Positions 1 through 7,541 of a DNA stretch of 29,470 bases are shown here, in pieces. The DNA is taken from the IMG/VR virus record IMGVR_UViG_3300025112_004028, positions 1 through 29,470 of that record; one strand, given 5' to 3'. Made by a program: the position numbers and the translations under genes. This DNA comes from a virus. The notes under the pieces were generated by a model. The model worked only from the letters and a program-made list of their open reading frames with translations, was not told the DNA's origin and ran no database searches. Position 1 is the stretch's first letter. Each line of letters opens with the position of its first letter.

Positions 1-25
1 GGGGCTGGGGGGGGGGTGCTTTCAG

Positions 26-145
26 TTAGCGGGGCAATACGCCATCCGTAAATCCTATGTCGCAGTTCCACTGGTCACTTCCGTCTTCGGCCGGCGGCAA
101 TTTGAAATGGGCCAACACCACAAACGGATGGTCATCATTTACCAT
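26..145 (-). CDS. Possible small hypothetical protein (39 aa)
   Basis: A short leftward frame runs from an ATG at 145 to a TAA at 26-28, encoding about 39 residues (starting MVNDDHPFVV, ending FTDGVLPR). The same frame stays open upstream to a TTG at 244, but that upstream part overlaps the better-supported 58-aa gene in another frame, so I prefer the internal ATG. No clear ribosome binding site precedes it. The peptide has no motif I recognise. It would be the third gene of the leftward group. It may also be only a chance frame near the window edge. Confidence 0.25.
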   Translation of the reverse strand: MVNDDHPFVVLAHFKLPPAEDGSDQWNCDIGFTDGVLPR

Positions 146-152
146 CCAAGGC

Positions 153-329
153 TTAAGTGCGGATTTGGTCGGGTAGTTGCCGATATTCTTTTTGACTCCA
201 AAGAGCTGTTTCCATACGATTGGCCAGAACCTGAGCTTCTTCAATCAAGCCTTTCATATATGAAAAATTCTTAGTTTCATCAGCTGTTCTCATTTCATTA
301 AGAACATCACAAATATACCTATGAGGCAT
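153..329 (-). CDS. Small phage hypothetical protein (58 aa)
   Basis: Leftward gene with ATG at 329-327 and TAA at 155-153. The protein begins MPHRYICDVLNEMRTADETK and continues with NFSYMKGLIEEAQVLANRME, an acidic helical pattern that I recall from short uncharacterised phage proteins. The start is preceded by an AAAGGAAG ribosome binding site and overlaps the end of the upstream leftward gene (319-648), which suggests translational coupling. Function is unknown. The overlap and ribosome binding site make it more credible than the TTG-started 72-aa frame covering the same bases. Confidence 0.6.
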   Translation of the reverse strand: MPHRYICDVLNEMRTADETKNFSYMKGLIEEAQVLANRMETALWSQKEYRQLPDQIRT

Positions 330-648
330 TAGTTTTTTCTTCCTTTAATAGATTGAGAGCTTTTATAATGACAGAGTTGATTTCTAGAATATCCGAAACT
401 TCCATAACAGCCGCGCCATGATCAATTGACAATCTGATTTGTTGCTTCCCACTCACGTTCTTAGCTTTCCAGCCATCAAGAGAAACAATCAATAACATTT
501 GAGCGTGTTCATTATATTTTTCCAGTTTTTGATTTGGCCACCGTCTGAGAATGGCGGCCCCAGAAAATGTCTTCCGACATTCAACTTGGTTTCCTTTAGT
601 CGTTAAGGTCCAGTCTCCGATTTCCATGTTTAGTTTTCCATTCGTCAT
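319..648 (-). CDS. Hypothetical protein (109 aa), first gene of leftward group
   Basis: Leftward gene with ATG at 648, preceded by a GGAAGGA ribosome binding site eight bases upstream. It is relatively AT-rich compared with the rest of the window. The protein starts MTNGKLNMEIGDWTLTTKGN and is a mix of predicted beta strands and a C-terminal helix; no catalytic motif, signal peptide or membrane segment is visible. It is divergent from the TerS-like gene and faces the control region at 650-756, so it may be expressed at a different time from the rightward morphogenesis genes. Small host-takeover or regulatory roles are possible but not supported by any motif. Confidence 0.6.
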   Translation of the reverse strand: MTNGKLNMEIGDWTLTTKGNQVECRKTFSGAAILRRWPNQKLEKYNEHAQMLLIVSLDGWKAKNVSGKQQIRLSIDHGAAVMEVSDILEINSVIIKALNLLKEEKTNAS

Positions 649-699
649 TTGCGTTTTCCTTCCAAACCATGTTAAGCAGTATGATGTTCATACAGCATG

Positions 700-738
700 T
701 TTGCATCTGACGCAAGAACTATTTTGCATCCGACGCAA
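700..738. promoter_or_regulatory. Two tandem palindromic boxes in divergent control region
   Basis: The 16-base box TTTGCATCTGACGCAA (700-715) recurs as TTTGCATCCGACGCAA (723-738), 15 of 16 identical, 23 bp apart, i.e. about two helical turns. Each box is an imperfect palindrome of the form TTGC-N-TC-N-GA-N-GCAA, typical of a site for a dimeric repressor or activator. They lie between the divergent genes at 648 and 757. Read leftward, the right arm of the first box gives TTGCGT, followed after 17 bases by TATGAA, a plausible though weak sigma70-type promoter for the leftward genes. The boxes end just before the AGGAGGG ribosome binding site at 747-753. Confidence 0.5.
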
Positions 739-756
739 ATTAATTTAGGAGGGCAA

Positions 757-1143
757 GTGACCTTTCAAAAAGGGCAGAGCGGAAACCCCGGCGGGCGCAA
801 CAGTAAGGAGCGGATATTTCGAGACGCTCTCTTGCTGGCGATAAAGCGCCCCTTCACCGATAAGGAAACCGGCGAAGAGAAGAAGTACCTCAACAAGATC
901 GCCGAGAAGCTGATCGAGTTGGCGGGGGCGGGCAACATGAATGCCATCCAAGAGATAGCCAACAGGCTGGACGGGCGCTCCGTCATCTACAGCGACAACA
1001 CCTCTGATGTGACGCACCACAATGAGGTGGTCGAGTTGACTGAGGACGAACGTGACCAGGCTGACGCAAAGTGGGTCCACCAGCTATTGCTGGGCGAGGT
1101 CAAACGAAAGAAGAGTAAGGCTCAAAAAAGCAAGATGAACTGA
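757..1143 (+). CDS. TerS-like / DUF5681-type phage protein
   Basis: The start is a GTG at 757, chosen because AGGAGGG lies at 747-753 and because the protein then begins VTFQKGQSGNPGG, the N-terminal FxKGxSGNPxGR signature of DUF5681-type phage proteins. The rest of the 128 residues is charged and helical with a Lys-rich tail (KRKKSKAQKSKMN). Proteins of this type usually lie just before the large terminase and are treated as candidate small terminase or packaging accessory proteins. Here the large terminase is about 13 kb downstream, with the sugar cassette in between. An upstream in-frame ATG at 697 lies inside the tandem boxes and is unlikely to be used. Confidence 0.7.
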   Translation: MTFQKGQSGNPGGRNSKERIFRDALLLAIKRPFTDKETGEEKKYLNKIAEKLIELAGAGNMNAIQEIANRLDGRSVIYSDNTSDVTHHNEVVELTEDERDQADAKWVHQLLLGEVKRKKSKAQKSKMN

Positions 1144-1144
1144 A

Positions 1145-1798
1145 ATGACATTGGTCGTCATCATGGCGGGAGGCAGGGGTCAAAGGCTTCACCCGTTAAC
1201 GGATTCTACACCCAAGCCGATGCTCCCTGTCGGCGGCAAGCCGATGGTCGAGGAGGTCATCGACCAGTTCATCGCGCAGGGCTTCACTGACTTCGTACTC
1301 ACCACCCACTACAAAGCAGACCTGATCGAGAACTATCTCTGGGATGGCTCGGCGAAGGGATGCAAGATCAATTACATCCGCGAGCAGACGCCGCAAGGAA
1401 CTGCCGGCGCCCTTCGAGATGTGAAGGCGATGGGTCCGATCATCGTCTGCAACTGCGATGTTCAGGCAACTGTGGACTATGGCGACCTGTTAACCCATCA
1501 CGCCGAGTGCAAGGCTGACGCCACCGTCTGCGTGGCGCTGCATCAGGCACAGATCCCGTTCGGCATCGTGGACACGGTCAACGGACTGATCTCTGGCATC
1601 GAAGAGAAGCCGATCAAGAACTATCCGGTGGTCGCCGGCATCTATGTTCTCGAACCATGGGTTTATGACGACATCCCTGACGGTCCATACAACATGCCAG
1701 AACTCATCGACCAGGCGTCGAGTGCGGTGCCATATTATCTGTCTGGTCACTGGGCAGACATCGGGACGTTCGAGGCATATGCTGGGGCGAACGCATGA
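1145..1798 (+). CDS. Sugar-1-phosphate nucleotidyltransferase (PtmE-like, without CBS domains)
   Basis: A 217-aa NTP_transferase protein. The N-terminal signature AGGRGQRLHPLTDSTPKPM (about residues 8-26) is the nucleotide-binding loop with the conserved Lys, followed by a GTAGAL motif and a CNCD metal-binding region typical of glucose/mannose-1-P nucleotidyltransferases. In the legionaminic acid route the equivalent enzyme (PtmE in Campylobacter) makes GDP-GlcN or GDP-GlcNAc from the sugar-1-P. PtmE carries CBS domains before the catalytic part; this protein has only the catalytic part. It begins directly after the TerS-like gene and overlaps the next gene by ATGA, so it opens the sugar operon. 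The base specificity (GTP versus UTP or dTTP) is inferred from context, not seen. Confidence 0.85.
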   Translation: MTLVVIMAGGRGQRLHPLTDSTPKPMLPVGGKPMVEEVIDQFIAQGFTDFVLTTHYKADLIENYLWDGSAKGCKINYIREQTPQGTAGALRDVKAMGPIIVCNCDVQATVDYGDLLTHHAECKADATVCVALHQAQIPFGIVDTVNGLISGIEEKPIKNYPVVAGIYVLEPWVYDDIPDGPYNMPELIDQASSAVPYYLSGHWADIGTFEAYAGANA

Positions 1799-2385
1799 TC
1801 ACCGCCGTCATCCTGGCCCGCAAAGGATCCAAACGACTCCCGGGCAAAAACACCATGGACTTCGGCGGTCGGCCGATGGTGGCGTGGTCTATCATCGAGG
1901 CGCTCAAGTCGAGTTACGTTGATGAGGTTCTGGTTTCCTCAGACGATGATGAGGTGATCGACATTGCGATCGACCACGGCGTCATCCCGATCAGGCGCCC
2001 CGGTCACCTGGCACAGGATGACACGCCCACCTACCCAGCCCTGCTCCACGCGATCGAGTACTCCGACATCGTTGATGACCTAACGCATGTGGTCTTGCTC
2101 CAACCCACCTCGCCGCTACGCATCGCGGTGGACATCGACAACTGCATCACCACCTGTCTGGAGACGGGCGTCCCGGCGGTGCAGTCTGCCGAACTGGGTG
2201 GGGCTGTGGCGACCGGCGCCGTCTATGTGGGTGAGGTTGAGTGGCTCAAGGGTGGCGGCTCATGGGATGACCCTGACGTTCCGCTGGTGCCATGGATGCC
2301 GGCAGAGCGATCGGTGGACATCGACACGCGGCTGGATTTCGAGACAGCCCTATTGCATCTAAAAGCAAACCATGACAATATCTGA
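1795..2385 (+). CDS. legF: CMP-nonulosonic acid synthetase (LegF/NeuA family)
   Basis: A 196-aa cytidylyltransferase. Visible family motifs are the CTP-binding loop LARKGSKRLPGKN near residues 7-19, LVSSDDDEV, the central LLQPTSPLR, and the C-terminal SVDIDTRLDFETA, which matches the RSIDIDxxxDF signature of NeuA/LegF/PseF enzymes. It would activate the nonulosonic acid with CTP so that a glycosyltransferase can use it. Cellular homologues are usually about 230 residues; the region between the QPTSPLR block and the ATGAVYVG strand is shortened. The ATGA overlap with the nucleotidyltransferase indicates coupled translation. Calling it LegF rather than NeuA or PseF depends on the LegB/LegC/LegG neighbours. 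Confidence 0.88.
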   Translation: MITAVILARKGSKRLPGKNTMDFGGRPMVAWSIIEALKSSYVDEVLVSSDDDEVIDIAIDHGVIPIRRPGHLAQDDTPTYPALLHAIEYSDIVDDLTHVVLLQPTSPLRIAVDIDNCITTCLETGVPAVQSAELGGAVATGAVYVGEVEWLKGGGSWDDPDVPLVPWMPAERSVDIDTRLDFETALLHLKANHDNI

Positions 2386-2387
2386 GC

Positions 2388-2600
2388 ATGACCAGTGCCG
2401 CTGAAATTGCACCAGAGATCCGCGTCAAAATAGTCGGCGACTTCGTCCGCGAGTATATGGACTGCGAGGTCAACGAGCGGCTTGCTGATGTGCTGAACCC
2501 AGTCACGCCCTCAGACGAAGCTGCCGCCATCACCATAATATATGAGATGAACGTCGAGAGCCTCATCGGGTTTTTCAAAACATGGGCGGATCATCAATGA
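2388..2600 (+). CDS. Small acidic hypothetical protein (70 aa)
   Basis: A compact frame with its ATG two bases after the LegF stop and its TGA overlapping the preferred ATG (2597) of the radical SAM gene, the same close packing as its neighbours. The protein starts MTSAAEIAPEIRVKIVGDF and looks wholly helical. It has no Cys or His ligands and no membrane segment. I do not recognise it. Its position inside the sugar operon could mean an accessory role, but small phage genes of unrelated function are also scattered through this cassette. Confidence 0.6.
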   Translation: MTSAAEIAPEIRVKIVGDFVREYMDCEVNERLADVLNPVTPSDEAAAITIIYEMNVESLIGFFKTWADHQ

Positions 2601-3556
2601 GCAACCCCTTCCAGCACTGGTACGATAGCTGCAACTCTGGTGACAGCGCCGCCAAGCTTGCCGCCCTTCCCCCCTTCCCCACCCACATCGATGTTGAACT
2701 GACCAGCGTTTGTAATTTCAGATGCCTGATGTGTCCCACCGGCAACCTATCCCTCCAGCGTGATGGTGAGTTCATGGAGTGGGATACGTTCGATCAGATC
2801 ATAGATCAGTGTGAGCCGCACGGCGCCGGCATCAGGTTCATTGGATGGGGCGAGCCGATGATGCATCCCCAGCTTTTCCGTTTCATACGCCGCGCCTCCG
2901 ACGCCCTTCTGCCTACGCACCTCAATACCAACGGGTCCAAGCTGCATCAGTATGAGCAGAACATGATCCTCAACATGGGTCTGGACAGCATCAAGGTTTC
3001 CATGCAGGGGACCACCGCGGAATCCTATCGCGACATGCGGAACATCGACTATTATGAGGGCGTCTTCACGGCAGTCAGAACTCTGCACCGACGCCGCGGC
3101 AACGCCCCTCGCCCGTGGATACATGTCTCGACCACCATCACCGACGAGCATCCTTCCACCGTCGAGGTGTTCAAGAAGCGGTTCGCCCCATACTGCGATC
3201 AGATCAGCGTCGGTTACACCACGTTCGACTACCTCGACCTCGCCGCCGTTCGCCTCGGCGATCAGGACCGCGAGCGCCTTGAGAAGATGGTCGCCAACCA
3301 AGAGGTGGAGAAGAGGCACCCGTCTTGCCCAGAGGTATACGACAAACTGACCATCCATGCTGACGGTTCGGCGCGGGTCTGTTGCAATGACTACAATGGA
3401 GAGACTTTTCTTGGCAACGTCAATGACACGCCTATAGGTGCGATGTTTCATCACCCAGTGATCAAGGAGTACCGAGAAAAGCTGGCTCGGGAAGAGCATG
3501 ACTACCTTCATTTGTGCGCGGACTGCTACGACTATATGGAGTTGACCAATGACTGA
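2597..3556 (+). CDS. Radical SAM/SPASM-domain protein
   Basis: A 319-aa radical SAM enzyme. The [4Fe-4S]/SAM motif CNFRCLMC is at residues 39-46, followed by the glycine-rich WGEPMMHP segment. A C-terminal SPASM-like region has Cys residues in SCPEVYD, ARVCCNDYNG and LCADCYD that could hold an auxiliary cluster. I chose the ATG at 2597, which overlaps the upstream TGA, over an in-frame ATG at 2582. Related SPASM proteins occur in bacterial surface-polysaccharide and nonulosonate gene clusters, where the substrate is often unknown. Its position next to LegF and the amidotransferase suggests modification of the sugar, but peptide modification cannot be excluded. Confidence 0.85.
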   Translation: MSNPFQHWYDSCNSGDSAAKLAALPPFPTHIDVELTSVCNFRCLMCPTGNLSLQRDGEFMEWDTFDQIIDQCEPHGAGIRFIGWGEPMMHPQLFRFIRRASDALLPTHLNTNGSKLHQYEQNMILNMGLDSIKVSMQGTTAESYRDMRNIDYYEGVFTAVRTLHRRRGNAPRPWIHVSTTITDEHPSTVEVFKKRFAPYCDQISVGYTTFDYLDLAAVRLGDQDRERLEKMVANQEVEKRHPSCPEVYDKLTIHADGSARVCCNDYNGETFLGNVNDTPIGAMFHHPVIKEYREKLAREEHDYLHLCADCYDYMELTND

Positions 3557-3815
3557 CGTTCCGCCTCCCGGCCGGCTGGCCCAGGCCCTCGGCGCCAACG
3601 CCGTCGCGACATGCACCTGTGGCTCGAACATCTTCTACCCTCTGGTCAAGCTACTCGAGGGCGTCATGGACAACTCCCTCGTCGCCATCAAATGCGTGGC
3701 ATGTAACGAGGAGACGGCGGTGCCGCTCGATCCGAAACGCGAGCAAGAGATCAAACCCTTCGACCGAAAACTTTCGAAAGAGATGGACCGCATGAGAAAA
3801 GAGAAGGCGAACTGA
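3549..3815 (+). CDS. Small zinc-ribbon-like hypothetical protein (88 aa)
   Basis: Overlaps the end of the radical SAM gene by eight bases and ends in TGATG with the HNH gene. Two cysteine pairs (CTCG at about residues 22-25 and CVAC at about 49-52) form a likely zinc-ribbon, followed by a highly charged helix rich in Lys, Arg and Glu. Such proteins are common small phage genes with nucleic-acid-binding or unknown roles. Nothing ties it to sugar synthesis except its place in the operon. Confidence 0.65.
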   Translation: MTDVPPPGRLAQALGANAVATCTCGSNIFYPLVKLLEGVMDNSLVAIKCVACNEETAVPLDPKREQEIKPFDRKLSKEMDRMRKEKAN

Positions 3816-4249
3816 TGAACCTTATAGAGAGATTTGAAAGCAAATTTATCCCTGAGCCAAACACAGGATGTTGGCTATGGGATGCATCGTTGGACACGGG
3901 TGGCTACGGCAGTTTTTCTGTTGCTGGAACGAACCAGCGGGCGCACCGGGTTTCGTATGAAATGTATACTGGCTCGATCCCTCAAGGTTTGGAGTTAGAC
4001 CATAAATGCAATGTCAGATCATGTGTAAACCCTGACCACCTTGAGCCAGTAACTCGGTCAGAAAATCAAAAGCGATCTTATCATCGAGGCAGGGTTGGGG
4101 GGCAATCAAAGAAAACTCACTGTAAGCAAGGGCATCAATATAGTGGGGACAATCTATATCTTATGCCCAACGGGCATCGCAGATGTAAGGAGTGCCATAG
4201 GCAGGAGCAATCAAGGCAAAGGCAGAAGAAAAGGAGCGCGGCTCAATGA
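3815..4249 (+). CDS. HNH homing endonuclease (HNH_3-type)
   Basis: A 144-aa HNH nuclease. The catalytic block LELDHKCNVRSCVNPDHLEP spans residues 59-78, with Asp62-His63, Cys65/Cys70, Asn72 and His75, then Asn84. A C-terminal zinc finger uses Cys103, His107, Cys124 and Cys127. The gene is AT-richer than the sugar genes on either side. It is inserted exactly between two operon genes, overlapping both (TGATG upstream, ATGATG downstream), so it does not break either. This is the usual form of a free-standing phage homing endonuclease; it is unlikely to take part in sugar synthesis. Confidence 0.88.
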   Translation: MNLIERFESKFIPEPNTGCWLWDASLDTGGYGSFSVAGTNQRAHRVSYEMYTGSIPQGLELDHKCNVRSCVNPDHLEPVTRSENQKRSYHRGRVGGQSKKTHCKQGHQYSGDNLYLMPNGHRRCKECHRQEQSRQRQKKRSAAQ

Positions 4250-5466
4250 TGTACCCAGAACTTTGGGATGCTGAAACAGAAAGCCGCGTCCGAAAAGAAG
4301 CCAAGAATCTGGACCCCCAGTTCACCGGGGAGGAAGTCAGATTCTGTAAGCGTTGTGTGGTATCAAATCAGCGGCCGCGGATCACCTTTGATGATGGTGT
4401 ATGCTCGGCTTGCCGGTTTGCTGACCGGAAACTTGACATCGACTGGATCGAACGGGCGCGGGATCTGGACGAACTTCTGAGCGAACACCGATGGACGGGT
4501 CACGATGTTGTGGTGCCGACCAGCGGCGGCAAGGACAGCGCCATGGTTGCTCACCGGCTGAAGCACGAACACAACATGACGCCGATGGCTGCGACATGGG
4601 CGCCGATGGGATACACCGAGAGCGGATACAAAAACTTCGAGGCGTTTATCCAGTCAGGCTTCGACTGCCAGGTCGGCTATGCCAACGGGCTGACCCACCG
4701 CAAGTTATCCAGGCTGGCCCTCGAGTTCTACGGTGATCACTTCCTCCCGTTCATCTGGGGACAGTTAAATTTTCCGCTGCACGTTGCCAAGGACCGCGGC
4801 ATTGACCTGATCATGCTCGGTGAAAATGGTGAGAGCGAGTATGGCGGGGACAGTTCAGCCGATGACCGGATGTGCTGGGAGCGCAAAGATTGGGACCGCA
4901 TCTACATGAAGGGCGCCAGCGCCTCGATCCTCTTCGAGGTGGGCCGTGACCTCGGAGTGTTCTCGCCGGATGACTTCCACAACCTCTCCCCCTTCTACTC
5001 GCCGCCCCTGGACTTCTGGCCGACAGTCGCCTGGTTTAGCTATTTCAGGAAGTGGCATCCACAGAGTAATTATTATTATGCAGTTGAGAACACCGGCTTT
5101 GAACCCAACGATATTAGATCGACGGGAACTTACTCGAAATATGCAAGCATTGATGACCGCTTCGATGACCCACACTATTATCTCGGCTATATCAAGTATG
5201 GACTTGGTCGAGCTACTTCTGACGCCGCCCATGAAATACGTGACGGCGATATCACAAGAGAAGAGGGCGTCGAGCTTGTGCGGAAATACGACGGCGAGTT
5301 CCCCGAGAGACACCAGGCTGAGTTCTATCAATACCTCGGGATAGACACCAAACACTTTATTGATATCTGCAACAGGTTCCGGCCAGATCATGTTTGGTCT
5401 GTAGAGAAGGATCAGCACGGTTTCACAGACTGGGAACTCAAACACAAAGTATGGGAGGAGACATGA
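4246..5466 (+). CDS. N-acetyl sugar amidotransferase (PseA/WbpG/PtmG-like)
   Basis: A 406-aa member of the N-acetyl sugar amidotransferase family. An N-terminal zinc site (Cys34, Cys37, Cys53, Cys56) precedes the ATP-pyrophosphatase PP-loop SGGKDS at residues 93-98. In characterised systems (Pseudomonas WbpG, Campylobacter PseA) these enzymes use ammonia from a glutaminase partner to turn an N-acetyl group into an acetamidino group; PtmG is the homologue associated with legionaminic acid modification in Campylobacter. No HisH/HisF-like glutaminase partner is seen in this window, so the nitrogen source would be the host or free ammonia. Length is about normal for the family. It probably converts the nonulosonate or its precursor to an amidino form. 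Confidence 0.85.
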   Translation: MMYPELWDAETESRVRKEAKNLDPQFTGEEVRFCKRCVVSNQRPRITFDDGVCSACRFADRKLDIDWIERARDLDELLSEHRWTGHDVVVPTSGGKDSAMVAHRLKHEHNMTPMAATWAPMGYTESGYKNFEAFIQSGFDCQVGYANGLTHRKLSRLALEFYGDHFLPFIWGQLNFPLHVAKDRGIDLIMLGENGESEYGGDSSADDRMCWERKDWDRIYMKGASASILFEVGRDLGVFSPDDFHNLSPFYSPPLDFWPTVAWFSYFRKWHPQSNYYYAVENTGFEPNDIRSTGTYSKYASIDDRFDDPHYYLGYIKYGLGRATSDAAHEIRDGDITREEGVELVRKYDGEFPERHQAEFYQYLGIDTKHFIDICNRFRPDHVWSVEKDQHGFTDWELKHKVWEET

Positions 5467-5570
5467 CCAAGTGGTTCGTGATAGCGGTCCTTGTCCTCGG
5501 CATCTGGTTCAGTTTAACGGCTGACAACCTTTTCATGGGAAATACGTTCCCGAAAATAAGGGGGTTCTGA
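5463..5570 (+). CDS. Very small membrane protein (35 aa)
   Basis: A 35-codon frame beginning at an ATG that overlaps the amidotransferase stop (ATGA) and ending in TGATG with the dehydratase gene, so it fits the operon's coupling pattern exactly. It opens MTKWFVIAVLVLGIWFSLTA, one hydrophobic membrane-spanning stretch, followed by a short polar tail. The role is unknown. Its precise packing argues that it is translated rather than spacer. Confidence 0.55.
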   Translation: MTKWFVIAVLVLGIWFSLTADNLFMGNTFPKIRGF

Positions 5571-6541
5571 TGAACTGGAACGGAATCAAAGTCTTCATTT
5601 CAGGATCTGATGGCTTTATCGGCTCCCACCTCGCCGAGGCTCTGGTCGAGCGCGGCGCTGATGTGACGGCGATGGCTCAGTACAACTCGTATGGCAAGCA
5701 TGGCTGGCTCGATGACAGCATGATGCGCCATGACATGAACCTGATCCACGGTGACATCAGGGATCCAGAGCAGACACGCGCACAGATCAACCATGATGTG
5801 GTGTTCCACCTTGCCGCCCTGATCTCTGTCCCGCACTCAAAGAACGCAGCCAGGGCTTACATGGACACCAACGCCTCTGGTACAATGAACGTCCTGATGG
5901 CGTCACGCGAAGCCAACAGGGTGGTGGTCACCTCAACGAGCGAGGTCTATGGAACAGCCAAGGTCGTCCCCATCATGGAAGGTCATAGCCTCAACCCTCA
6001 AAGTCCCTATGCGGCTTCGAAGGTTGCTGGTGATGCGATCGCTGGGTCTTTCTTCGAAACCTATGGGCTACCTGTTACGATCCTCCGACCGTTCAATACT
6101 TTTGGCCCCAGACAATCTGAGCGAGCTATCGTTCCAACCATCATCAGACAAGCCATTGACCCTCGTTGCCCGGTTGTTAAGCTCGGCTCCATTGACGCCC
6201 GCCGCGACCTCACCTTTGTTGGTGACACGGTCAACGCCTTCCTCGAGGTTGGCAGCTACGACAACCCGGTCTGCGTCGGCGAGACGTACAACTGTGGCGC
6301 CGGCAAGTCCCTCACCATCGGAGAACTCGCGCAGTACCTGTCCAACGGCAAGGAAATTGCGCTCGATGAAGAGCGAACGCGCAACAACGAGGTCTGGCAC
6401 CTCGAAGCCGGCACCACGAAGATCAGACAAGACACGGGCTGGGAGCCTGAAGTCTCGCTGACCGATGGCCTCGCCGTCACCAGAGATTGGTGGAGCTATC
6501 GGTTAGCGGAGATGAAAGACGAGGCTCGATATGTCGTTTGA
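5570..6541 (+). CDS. legB: NDP-N-acetylglucosamine 4,6-dehydratase (LegB-type SDR)
   Basis: A 323-aa extended short-chain dehydrogenase/reductase. The Rossmann motif GSDGFIG is at residues 12-18. TSTSEVYGTA at 121-130 supplies the dehydratase-type active-site segment, and Tyr147/Lys151 in SPYAASK form the YxxxK pair. LRPFNTFGPRQ and a C-terminal substrate-binding region follow. It matches the non-inverting 4,6-dehydratases of legionaminic and bacillosamine pathways, which make the 4-keto-6-deoxy sugar nucleotide using bound NAD. A strong AAGGGGG ribosome binding site precedes the ATG. It overlaps legC by 11 bases. Length is close to normal. Confidence 0.88.
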   Translation: MNWNGIKVFISGSDGFIGSHLAEALVERGADVTAMAQYNSYGKHGWLDDSMMRHDMNLIHGDIRDPEQTRAQINHDVVFHLAALISVPHSKNAARAYMDTNASGTMNVLMASREANRVVVTSTSEVYGTAKVVPIMEGHSLNPQSPYAASKVAGDAIAGSFFETYGLPVTILRPFNTFGPRQSERAIVPTIIRQAIDPRCPVVKLGSIDARRDLTFVGDTVNAFLEVGSYDNPVCVGETYNCGAGKSLTIGELAQYLSNGKEIALDEERTRNNEVWHLEAGTTKIRQDTGWEPEVSLTDGLAVTRDWWSYRLAEMKDEARYVV

Positions 6542-7541
6542 TATCCCGTTGCTTGAGCCGAACATGTCAGGCGGCTGGGAGCATACTTGCGTAGCGGCTG
6601 CGATAGATGGTAACGAGCCAACCCGCGGTGACTATGTCAAAGAGTTCGAAGAGCTTGTCGCCTCGGCGACCGGCAGGGTCTGGTGTGTGGCGCTTTGCAG
6701 CGGCACTGCGGCGCTACACACCGCCTTGCTCGCCCTCGGCACAGGTAAAGACCATGTGCTGGCGGTGCCGAGCTTCACCTTCGCTGCCACGGTCAACGCC
6801 ATCATCTATACCGGTGCTGCACCGTACTTCGTGGACATCGATGAGAACTGGGTGAGTAAAAGCCATCCTGATGGTGATGGCATATATGTCGAGGTCAACG
6901 GCAACCCTGCACCAGAGGGGGCCACCATTGTTGACGCCGCTCACTCCATGGGACGCGGCAAGATCGGCGGCCGCCTCGCCTGTCTCAGTTTCAACGGCAA
7001 CAAGATCATCACCACGGGCGGCGGCGGTGCGGTGATCGGGGATGACCCAGAGCTTGAGGCTCGTGTCAGATACCTCGCCAACCAATGCACCGACGAGAAG
7101 TACAAGCACGGCGCCATCGGCCTCAACTACCGTATGCCCAACATCAACGCAGCCATCGGCGTGGCGCAGATGCAGAGGCTCTATGAGTTTGTGGCGAAGA
7201 AGAAAGAGATACAGAAAATTTATCTTGAGGAACTGCCCTATGAACCTTTGGCTGGTAACGGGTTCTGGCTATCGGGTTACATCACCGACAATGCCGGCGA
7301 ACACATCGACGCCCTTCAAGCTATGGGCATCGAGGCGCAGCCGTTCTTCCACCCGCTACATCTTCAAGCCCCATACAAAGACTACCCGCGAGATGAACTG
7401 CCAAATACGGAGGCGATATACTCATGCATAGTGACACTGCCGTCATCGACAACCCTGACCGAGGAGCAACAGCAAAGAGTGATCGACGCTGTCTTGTCGT
7501 TACCAGTGGGAGAGCAGACGCCTCGCCGCTCAAGTGCGTGA
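6531..7541 (+). CDS. legC: PLP-dependent aminotransferase (LegC/DegT family)
   Basis: A 336-aa DegT/DnrJ/EryC1 aminotransferase that would aminate C4 of the 4-keto sugar nucleotide made by LegB, with glutamate as the usual amino donor. Visible features are CSGTAALHTALLAL (phosphate binding), VPSFTFAATVNA, VDAAHSMG and the PLP-lysine segment SFNGNKIITTGGGGA. The C-terminal LPSSTTLTEEQQQRV is conserved in the family. It is shorter than most LegC proteins (about 380 aa). Its last 118 bases overlap the start of legG in another frame, so the conserved C-terminus and the LegG N-terminus share DNA. Confidence 0.87.
   Translation: MSFDIPLLEPNMSGGWEHTCVAAAIDGNEPTRGDYVKEFEELVASATGRVWCVALCSGTAALHTALLALGTGKDHVLAVPSFTFAATVNAIIYTGAAPYFVDIDENWVSKSHPDGDGIYVEVNGNPAPEGATIVDAAHSMGRGKIGGRLACLSFNGNKIITTGGGGAVIGDDPELEARVRYLANQCTDEKYKHGAIGLNYRMPNINAAIGVAQMQRLYEFVAKKKEIQKIYLEELPYEPLAGNGFWLSGYITDNAGEHIDALQAMGIEAQPFFHPLHLQAPYKDYPRDELPNTEAIYSCIVTLPSSTTLTEEQQQRVIDAVLSLPVGEQTPRRSSA

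Noticed and set aside
1-17. G-rich run at the left edge
   Set aside because: Most likely a window or contig-end sequencing artefact; no G-quadruplex or origin role can be argued from one truncated run.
26-244. 72-codon TTG-started minus frame
   Set aside because: Its first half overlaps a better-supported 58-aa gene with ATG, ribosome binding site and family-like sequence; only the part after the ATG at 145 is retained, with low confidence.
2747-3631. 294-codon minus-strand frame over the radical SAM gene
   Set aside because: The + strand encodes a clear CxxxCxxC radical SAM protein; the reverse product has no domain pattern.
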